Assembly (NCBI RefSeq): GCF_032854445.1
Contig: NC_088304.1
Coordinates: 36,195,551-36,259,550 of the forward strand
Reading direction: 5' to 3'
Length of the DNA: 64,000 bases
DNA from: Liolophura sinensis
Lineage: Eukaryota; Mollusca; Polyplacophora; Chitonida; Chitonidae
Position numbers and translations under genes: made by a program. The notes beneath the pieces were generated by a model. It saw only the letters and a program-made list of their open reading frames with translations. It was not told the origin of the DNA and did no database searches. Of the stretch, positions 55,895-64,000 are shown in pieces. How positions within the stretch are numbered: the first letter of the stretch is position 1; each line of letters starts with the position of its first letter.

Positions 55895-57127
55895 TGAGTA
55901 TCAAGATGACGAACTGTAACCCTGTGACTCATATTACCATTGTGCTGATTCTGATAGACGAACTGTAACCCTGCGACTCATATTGCTATTGTGCTGATTC
56001 TGATAGACGAACTGTAACCCTGTGACTCATATTACCATTGTGCTGATTCTGATAGACGAACTGTAACCATGTGACTCATATTGCCATTATGCTGATTCTG
56101 ATAGACGAACTGTAGCCCTGTGACTCATATTACCATTGTGCAGATTCTGATAGACGAACGATAGCCTCTGACTTATATTACCATTGTGCTCATTCTGATA
56201 GACGAACTGTAACCCTGTGACTCATAATACCTTTGTGTTGATTTTGATAGACGAACTGTAACCCTGTGACTCATATTACCATTGTGCAGATCCTGATAGA
56301 CGAACTGTAACCTTGTGACTCATATTACCATTGTGCTGATTCTGATAGACAAACGATAGCCTGTGACTCATATTACCATTGTGCTCATTCTGATAGCCGA
56401 ACTGTGGCCTTGTGACTCATATTACCATTTTGCTCATTCTGATAGACGAACTGTAACCCTGTGACTCATAATACCTTTGTGTTGATTTTGATAGACGAAC
56501 TGTAACCCTGTGACTCATATTACCATTGTGCAGATCCTGATAGACGAACTGTAACCTTGTGACTCATATTACCATTGTGCTGATTCTGACAGACAAACGA
56601 TAGCCTGTAACTCATATTACCATTGTGCTCATTCTGATAGCCGAACTGTGGCCTTGTGACTCATATTACCATTTTGCTCATTCTGATAGACGAACGATAG
56701 CCTCTGACTTATATTACCATTGTGCTCATTCTGATTGACGAACGGTTACCCTGTAACTCATATTACCATTGTGCTGATTCTGATAGACGAACTGTAGCCC
56801 TGTGACTCATATTACCATTGTGCAGATTCTGATAGACAAACGATAGCCTGTGACTTATATTACCATTGTGCTCATTCTGATAGACGAACTGTAGCCCTGT
56901 GACTCATATTACCATTGTGCTCATTCTGATAGACGAACTGTAGCCCTGTGACTCATGTTACCATTGTGCAGATTCTGATAGACGAACGATAGCCTCTGAC
57001 TTATATTACCATTGTGCAGATTCTGATAGACGAACTGTAACCCTGCGACTCATATTACCATTGTGCTGATTCTGATAGACGAACTGTAACCCTGTGACTC
57101 ATATTACCATTGTGCTGATTCTGATAC
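55895..57127. repeat. 49-bp minisatellite, about 25 copies, with a roughly 244-bp higher-order block
   Basis: The unit GATAGACGAACTGTAACCCT plus GTGACTCATATTACCATTGT and GCTGATTCT is 49 bases (55953 to 56002). A block of five distinct units, marked by CCTTTGTGTTGATTTTG, occurs at 56230 and again at 56474, 244 bases apart; one unit has a shortened CGATAGCCTG. It starts about 60 bases after the 40-bp array. Confidence 0.93.
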
Positions 57128-60100
57128 ATAGGTTGACTGTTATATGCATGAAGCACCCATAAACTTGTATTTCATGACAAAACCATCCTTTGATACATCA
57201 GATTACCTACTGTGTATCCTGAGCAATCAGTCTACGGCCGCCAAACTCTTTGATGTGGTATGATTGTGTACATATATAGCACTGCTAGTAGATGGAACTG
57301 AAATTCACTCTTGAGTTCTGGATTAGATACAATAATGGATTAGAAACTATACTTCTTGCTTTCCACAATTCTCTTAACAACGGACAATCCAGTTTTTACA
57401 CCATTCATACCTTCAAATTGACATTTTAAATCGTGTTCGACTGAATATAAGAAATATTGGTTAGAAGTTAAAAATAATCAAATTAAATACTGTAATTTTA
57501 GAACAGACTTGCTCTTACTGTTATATTTTTGAAAAAAAGGAAAACTACCAAATTTAACTAATTAACATGTACGTCGATATCACGCTTGGAATGCTCTATT
57601 CGATCGGCCAAAGCAATCATCAGAACTGAACAAGTAGCCGATGAAACACCACGTGTTTGGTAGATCTTTGGATTTTGTGGTTTGAGATCAGTATGAGATA
57701 CGCATGGATAAGCTATATAAAATAGCTAAGGCAGGGTAAGGTCTTTAACGTTAAATGCAAGACAGCACCTGAGTATAACGTGTATGTCGAATGAAAGACT
57801 ACCTTTCAAAGTACATGTATCTTAAACCGGAATTAAATATTTTTTATATCTTTTTTAAAAGGCAGTAAAAATTTAGTGAAACTTTGTTTTGTCACAGCTT
57901 CAACGCGTCTGTATTATTGACAGCAAGTTGACATCACGTTTATTTTACCTCTCTAACGTCGAAGGTACTTCCCGACTATGATAGCCTAAGCAATAGCCTC
58001 TGGCAGACTAAAGTTGTAGACAATAATGAAGGACTAGTGATAAATAGCTTTCTCGGAAATTGAACATACTGGAAGGATATTTCTTCCACTGCTTGAAGTG
58101 TTCATACAGTAGGCCTGCTCTATCGTTTGTACAGTTTACGAGTAGCCTGCAGATGCGCGGCCGGGATATTCCTGGTTTAGGTCATAGCCTCCGGAGGGGT
58201 TGTGCTGGAACCGGTAATTATGACCTCTGTTATGTGTTTACAGAATTTCAATAGGATTGTTGTGCAACTGGATCCATGCTCAATTCTGACAAAAATGGAA
58301 ATAAATCTAAGCACCACTGAGGCTGATCTAAGCATTCGACCGTCGCTGGACTTTATGGTTCAATTTTATACTTTTAAGATGCGAGCAGTGCTGACCTGGT
58401 TATTGCGGGACGTCACAGAGTCAAGGCTTAAACACGGCGTTTGAATAATTTCACTTTATTTTATAAAAGAAAACAGAAAAAAATCTTTTGTAAGCGAGAA
58501 AGACAAAGGGCTAAATCTAAATTCTTCAGTTCTAATAAATTCGGAGAAAAAAACTATATCATGATTTAATTAATTTTAAGCATTGTCCAACGAGATGTCT
58601 TCTCATTTCCATAAACCTAATCAGTTTTTCATTGACTCTGATATTTGGAATTAGCAACCGCATGCTGACTAAACCCTAACATCAACGACAAAAAAGTATT
58701 TGTACAATATGAACAGCGTGTCTAAGTTATGAAAGTCGGCCTTAGGCCTACTGGAGAGATGAATGCAGCTTGGGCCGAGACGGTATGTTTCTGACATAAT
58801 TTGTGATAACATCCTTGAATATTACACGCTTTTTAAATCAACTGATTTTACGTCTGTGGAGATCCGTAAATGATACAGACCTGTCCCACAACACTGAGTG
58901 AAATGTCCCTTCGGTTACACGTAAATTAATCGTTGTTAACGATCTCAAAACGCTGTTTTATGAGTAGTTCTGTGTTATCGTATTGAGCTTCATGGAGTGA
59001 ATGGTTAAAAGCTACGTCACAGTTTAGGCCGGGAAATCTAATAGTAACGTGTTTGATTGGACAAAATCCTCAAGATGGCTGCCCTGATTCACACCAGCCA
59101 TTTGTGCGGTGTTATCATTATGTTGTATATGTTATTCGGTGAAATCTGATTAAAGTAATAAAGTGTGATGCTTTTCAGAAAGCTTCTCCTGTCTTCGACT
59201 GAAATATAGCCAGGCGCTGTCTTGTCCTTTAGAGGTACAATCAGCCGAATTTAACCGATAGACACCTTAGCAGCAATCATCCCATGACACGAAATACCGT
59301 AATGCATCACATTATTGGATATGCATAGTTCTCACTTCCTGAATACAAGGCCCATTCGTGTTAGTCTCTTGTATTAGTCCAGACACAAAAAAGACGCAGG
59401 TCCGGATTGCGTGTAATCGAAAGCAACAACCATTACAATTGCAAAGTGGCATGGAGAAAGATGGGAAATCCTTAGTGAACCGAAGTGGTACGTTGTTGAG
59501 TCTCTGTGAGGAGAATTGTGCATAATCGAGAGGGCCAGTGTTGCTGCTAGCCCGAGTTTCTTCTACCGTTATATCGATTATGTCTCGGATTGCACCAACT
59601 CCCAAGAGCTTAACCTGTCTGAGATAACTGACAATACGTTCTAGGGGAAAGCAGTATATATACCAAACAATGTCCTCTGGGAACGTCAAGGACGCTGGCT
59701 GAGACGTCACCTTCACTTGCAGCCCCGGATCTTGTGTCAGCCATTCCATAATTCTGTTCAACCAAAGGTAATAGCTGTCTTTAAGAATGTGTTCGTAGGA
59801 AATCCTTCAAGACAGAACTTCAAGACAGCCACACTAACGCCTGTGGCCAGTGGCGCGTCATATGAGAATCATCAATATGAGGTATAAAGATTTGCTCCGT
59901 TCCGTGAGAATTCTTTTAAAAAGGTGGTATTTTCTTTAAATAAATTAGCGCGTGTTCTACTATTTCCATCCCATGTGTGCAATCTTTTTCTCTCAGCCTG
60001 GCAGATGTCGAGGCACATTTTTCTTTTGGATCATAAATTATTAAAGCTTTGCGCGAAAGAGAGGATAATGGCTGTTTGCTGCTATCAGATTGTATCATTC

Positions 60101-60412
60101 CAAGTCTTACGCCCTTGGCTATTTAACAGATAAAGCTTGAGCTCGGACAATGGGTTATCATTTAGGTTCGTGAGTTTATCGCTTACCAAGATAAGAATTT
60201 TTCTTTAGCCTAAAGAGAAAACATTATTCAAGGGTTTTCTAAAATAACCATTGCATGGTTTGTGATATTCTGACTTAGTGGACACGAAAGACGTCCATTT
60301 TAACGTAACTGCTGGCAAGACTTTCATTTTGAGAGTGAACGTGGTCAACCTGGCTCATGCTGACATATAGCTCACAGCGTGTCTCATCTAAGGTATCCTC
60401 CCTTATCAATTA
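57128..60412. other. non-coding as far as seen; probably UNC93A-like intron or 3' region
   Basis: No UNC93A C-terminal exon could be found. A minus-strand open frame of 149 codons (59312-59761) contains a protein-like stretch (DIVWYIYCFPLERIVSYLRQ), but I recognise no family and see no splice support. Confidence 0.4.
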
Positions 60413-60691
60413 GGGGCCTTCGTGGCTTCGTTGTCTAGCACGCTAGCGCAGCGTAATAACCCAGAAGCCTCTCAGCAATGCGGTCGTTGTGAGTTCAAAT
60501 CCAGCCCATGCAGGCTTCATCTCCGGCCGTATGTCAGAAGGCCTCCAGCAACCTGCGGATGATCGTGGGTTTCCGCAGGGCTCTGTCTGGTTTCCTCCCA
60601 CCATAATGCTGGCCGACGTCGTATAAGTGAAATATTCTTTCACTTTACGAGTACGGCGTAAAACACCAATCAAATCAAATCAAATCAAATC
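60413..60691 (+). mobile_element. full-length SINE with (AAATC)n tail
   Basis: GGGGCCTTCGTGGCTTCGTT head, GCGCAGCGTAATAACCCAGA, GTGAGTTCAAATCCAGCCCA, CTGCGGATGATCGTGGGTTT, TATAAGTGAAATATTCTTTC, a small insertion, CGGCGTAAAACACCAATCAA and four AAATC repeats. It is back on the + strand after a run of minus-strand copies. Confidence 0.93.
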
Positions 60692-63284
60692 CTTATCAGT
60701 TAGCAGTGGATTTACAACATTTCAGGAGGAAGATCTTTTTCAAGTGTGTGCTTCGACTTCACAAACCCGAGCATTACTTAATTTAAAATTTGAACGTTTA
60801 TTTTAGACCATATGAGTTAAACAGGATCGCTTAAAAAGTGTTATGTTGAGATCAGTTTATCAAACATTGATCTACTGAGGCCACAAACTGCATATTATAT
60901 CAAAATTGTAAGTTGTAGCTTAAGTGGTCAAGCAGAATCGTCCTGTTGGCAGTTTATATTTTCACGTGCTACAAACTTAAAATCCTATGGGTTCAATTCA
61001 CAATGATCACGGAACGTCACGTGCACGTGACATCCATGGCAACCACCACGACTGGCAGTACGTCATAATGGGCGTTACATGCACGTAGCGCTGAGTGCAC
61101 TACCTGTGCTACGAGAACCGAATCCCTTGGGTTGATTCCACAAACCCATTTCAAATTTTAACCCCTCGTCACAAGGCTGAGTTTGTGGTACTGGGAGTTG
61201 AAATTCTAACTTATTTGTTTTTAGATGAGATTAATGAGGTCTCATTTCTAGGGACAAACAAAAAAGCTCTAAAATCGTTTTTCAATTCTTTACGTAAGTC
61301 ATAAATGACTGTGTGAAACTGAGCCCTGATATTTAGTACAAACACATATTCATAACACTAAAGCCTGACACCCTTTCACAAAATGACAATGAGCTCTATT
61401 CAGCCACGTCAACCTGAGAGCATCCTGAGCAACATTGATACTCTGGAATCACGAGCAGTGCATGGAACTTCCAGCTAACGGAAGAAAACATTAGGACAGT
61501 AACAACGGGTTATGATACAATTACAGGTTATCAATCAATCTACATGTATGGCCTACATAAAACTCGGAAATTTCCTTTATCATAACGAGTAGGGCTCACA
61601 GAAGAATATATATAATGGTGATGCCCGATGAACAGGAATGATCGCAGCCGGAAGACGGAAACCAAGAAGACGGAAGTCCGGAGAACGGAAACTCCCCGCT
61701 GACACATCACATCGTAAATCGTGTAAAAAAACAGAAAAGAATGGTAATACGTTCTGAACACACGATGTTTATCACCCATAAGGACATAAGTGTCACCACT
61801 ACATAAATTGTTAATAACAGAAATATTAAAGGTTTTAGAAAATGCTCTATAACTCAAATGCTGTACTAGTAAAATACTGTAATAACTGACGACATGGTGT
61901 TGGGTGGGAATGTCCTGTTAACTTCCTGTGGAAAAACTTCCTGTGACGTCGAAGTTGCTAAACTCTGATGGCATGTCCATAAAGCCCATCTTAGAATTCA
62001 AATGTTTGAACGCCTTTAACTCTCTTCACAAAAATCGGATAAAAATAAACGAAGGTATATTTATGCACAGTTTTAAGTGGTCTATTCAGTGGTGTCTAGT
62101 TCTAGTTTTAGAGATCTTTTCCTTTAGGTGCAAAAAACAAAACTAAGTGAAAGAATTGTGGTGTGGTTAATTCCAATTTTATCACACGTCACAGGTATAG
62201 AATCGCTCAAATTGCTGAGTTGTCATCATGACATAAGTCTGCATTGCCAATCAAGCTACGTCTGCTTTCCAGGACTTTGTTGTCAGCCAAGCGACTGCTT
62301 GTGTTCTGGTGTTTCTGTAATCATATTATCTTCAGTTTCATGAATGGTTGCTTAACAAAAAAATCCAATCACTCCATTACTAGGCAAAAAAGCAGATCTG
62401 CCTCAATCACTCTGAATCCAGGAGCTGTGCTCTACTGCTATTTTCAGTCAGCCTGTACCCTGTCTCATACATGCCGGTGTTGAGGCGATTTACAATCATG
62501 TAAATTTATGGCCTAACCTAAATTTCTATCTCGAGTTCTGCAAACCGAACTCTTCAGTAAGCTTGTATGCCTAATAGCGTTGTGATGTACGACAGTTATT
62601 CTCACGCCCTGATCACATTCCTGTAACTGTTGGTCAGTTACAGATTTCAATGTGGTGCGTCTTCAAAGTTCTATCCATGATTTTGGTTAAACTGTGATTG
62701 CTGGCGCATGTACTAGGCATTTTCCCCCTCCGTCCTCGCCACTGAATAAAATACCGTAAATTTAATTATTCTTGTACATTTGTATTTCCTGTTCACCAAC
62801 TGGTCACACACCAACAATGTTGGGCAGTTCACGTTACCACTTTTGTTAATGTTCGACGATTGCCTATTAGGTATTGGCCAACAGTTGAAAGCTTTACTGC
62901 AATTTATTGATGCCATAGGCATGTGTAATGATGTCGAAATAACTCCGTTTGTGATGGCAACGCGACACATACCAATGTTATTAAGTTAGAAATTGGGTGC
63001 AAATGTTATCTCCGGGTCGCAAAGGTCTCGGCTGCAGCTGAACTAACTAAATTCACAAACGAGAGCTGCACACACAGCATGTGTCCGCTAAGCTATATGC
63101 ATCAATCACAGTAATGTTCAGGCTCAAAAGCGGTATTGGATATAACATTCGTACATTCTCCCGCACTCCCTGCTTTTGGGGTCTTGGTGATTATAAGCGT
63201 TGGACAACTCTCGTTAAACTACGTCTGGGCCGTCTAACGTTTCAGTGTGCATTTCTATAGGCTTACGTCACATACAGGAAACTT
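60692..63284. other. non-coding DNA, nothing recognised
   Basis: A short direct repetition GGAAGACGGAAACCAAGAAG, ACGGAAGTCCGGAGAACGGA lies at about 61650-61690. No exon or transposon recognised. Confidence 0.45.
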
Positions 63285-63429
63285 CGTCAATAACTTACCG
63301 AAAGCTCGCCGGTGTTTAACGGACACTTCTGTTTCCTCCACCCATAAAGTTGACTGCCGTCCTATGCGTGAAAAGTTATTGACTATGGTGTCTAACAACA
63401 ATGAAATAAAGAGATATATAAATAAATAA
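63285..63429 (+). mobile_element. degraded SINE
   Basis: CGTCAATAACTTACCGAAAG, CCTCCACCCATAAAGTTGAC, TGCCGTCC and GTCTAACAACAATGAAATAA with an ATAAATAAAT tail keep the order of the SINE 3' half. Confidence 0.55.
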
Positions 63430-63913
63430 CTAGATTAAATGTAAAGGTATCGCCAGTCTTGGGCAATATTTTACCCAATAAAATATTTTGTCACGGAAAA
63501 CACCTATGTAAAGAAAAATACCCTTGTAACGGAAACTGAAACATTTATTTTTATTTGGTAATTTGTTGCTGAATAACATGTGTTATGTAATACAATACAG
63601 TCATTGTGCATGCAAAACTTTACAGAACGTATTGACATGAACTCCAACGACAAACAATTCACGTGTGACCGACTTTAAGGGTGCATTCTCATGATGATGA
63701 ACTTAATGTTGAAATTGAGTTGAAGACCTAAGGACACAAATATCATGTGTGAGGAATATATTCCACTTTTCCTCAAGAGACCCCCGTCGAATTATGATCA
63801 AAGAAATTAATTTAATAAGCCAAGTATCCAAATCACGATTCAGGCCAATAAAACAAAAGCCAAAGTCCCAAAAACCACTATCATCAATAAAATTAGCATC
63901 ACAACCTCCTGAA

Positions 63914-64000
63914 ACCGGCCGTAAGTGGGAAGGTCTGCCATCAACCTGCGGATGGTCCTGGTTTCCCCCGGGTTCTCCCACCATAATGCTGGCTTTGTCG
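63914..64000 (+). mobile_element. SINE cut by the window end
   Basis: CGGCCGTAAGTGGGAAGGTC, CTGCGGATGGTCCTGGTTTC and CCACCATAATGCTGGC are the central part of the SINE; the 3' end lies outside the window. Confidence 0.85.

Overview
The window is a metazoan nuclear scaffold fragment. It has multi-exon genes with GT-AG introns, no operons, many micro- and minisatellites, and at least 20 copies of one tRNA-headed SINE family. The SINE, a second dispersed repeat with a 'caatttttcagtcatatgacga' type core, and the gene sequences suggest a lophotrochozoan, most likely a marine mollusc. A brachiopod cannot be excluded. Only two protein-coding genes can be supported, both on the + strand. A scaffold gap of exactly 200 N lies at 6858-7057.

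Region 0.7-15.6 kb holds a serine/threonine kinase gene of the testis-specific kinase (TSSK) type, split into about 12 exons. Kinase subdomains I to XI can be followed from exon 1 to exon 7. Four further exons in compatible phase add about 300 residues of unrecognised, basic, low-complexity C-terminal sequence, ending at a stop at 15416-15418 and AATAAA signals. The first three exons and the last four are clean. Exons 4 to 7, around the N gap, contain repeated one-base frame breaks, including one in the catalytic-loop lysine codon. Upstream of the gene is a cluster of palindromic TGACGTCA (CRE) sites. Introns hold SINEs, a decayed Tc1-type transposase, a 39-bp minisatellite inside a local duplication, and a 55/110-bp satellite-like array.

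Region 15.6-38 kb has no gene I can support. It contains SINE copies, a 41-bp minisatellite with a four-unit (164 bp) higher-order period, a 52-bp tandem array that seems to have grown inside a dispersed element, a TTAA-flanked terminal-inverted-repeat element, a (CA)n(TA)n microsatellite and a 15-bp perfect hairpin.

Region 39.0-54.1 kb carries the 5' and middle part of an UNC-93 homolog A type membrane protein: one very large first coding exon (39028-40434), a 13.4-kb intron full of minus-strand SINEs and a 37-bp x 21 array, and a second exon (53808-54075). The final transmembrane segments are not found and probably lie beyond the window.

Region 54-64 kb is non-coding as far as I can tell. 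It has two adjacent minisatellites (40-bp and 49-bp units) and more SINEs. I found no prokaryotic feature, CRISPR array, rRNA, genuine tRNA or clearly new biological system. The most interesting signals are the CRE cluster ahead of the kinase, the clustered frame breaks, the layered tandem-repeat architecture and the block-wise orientation of the SINEs.
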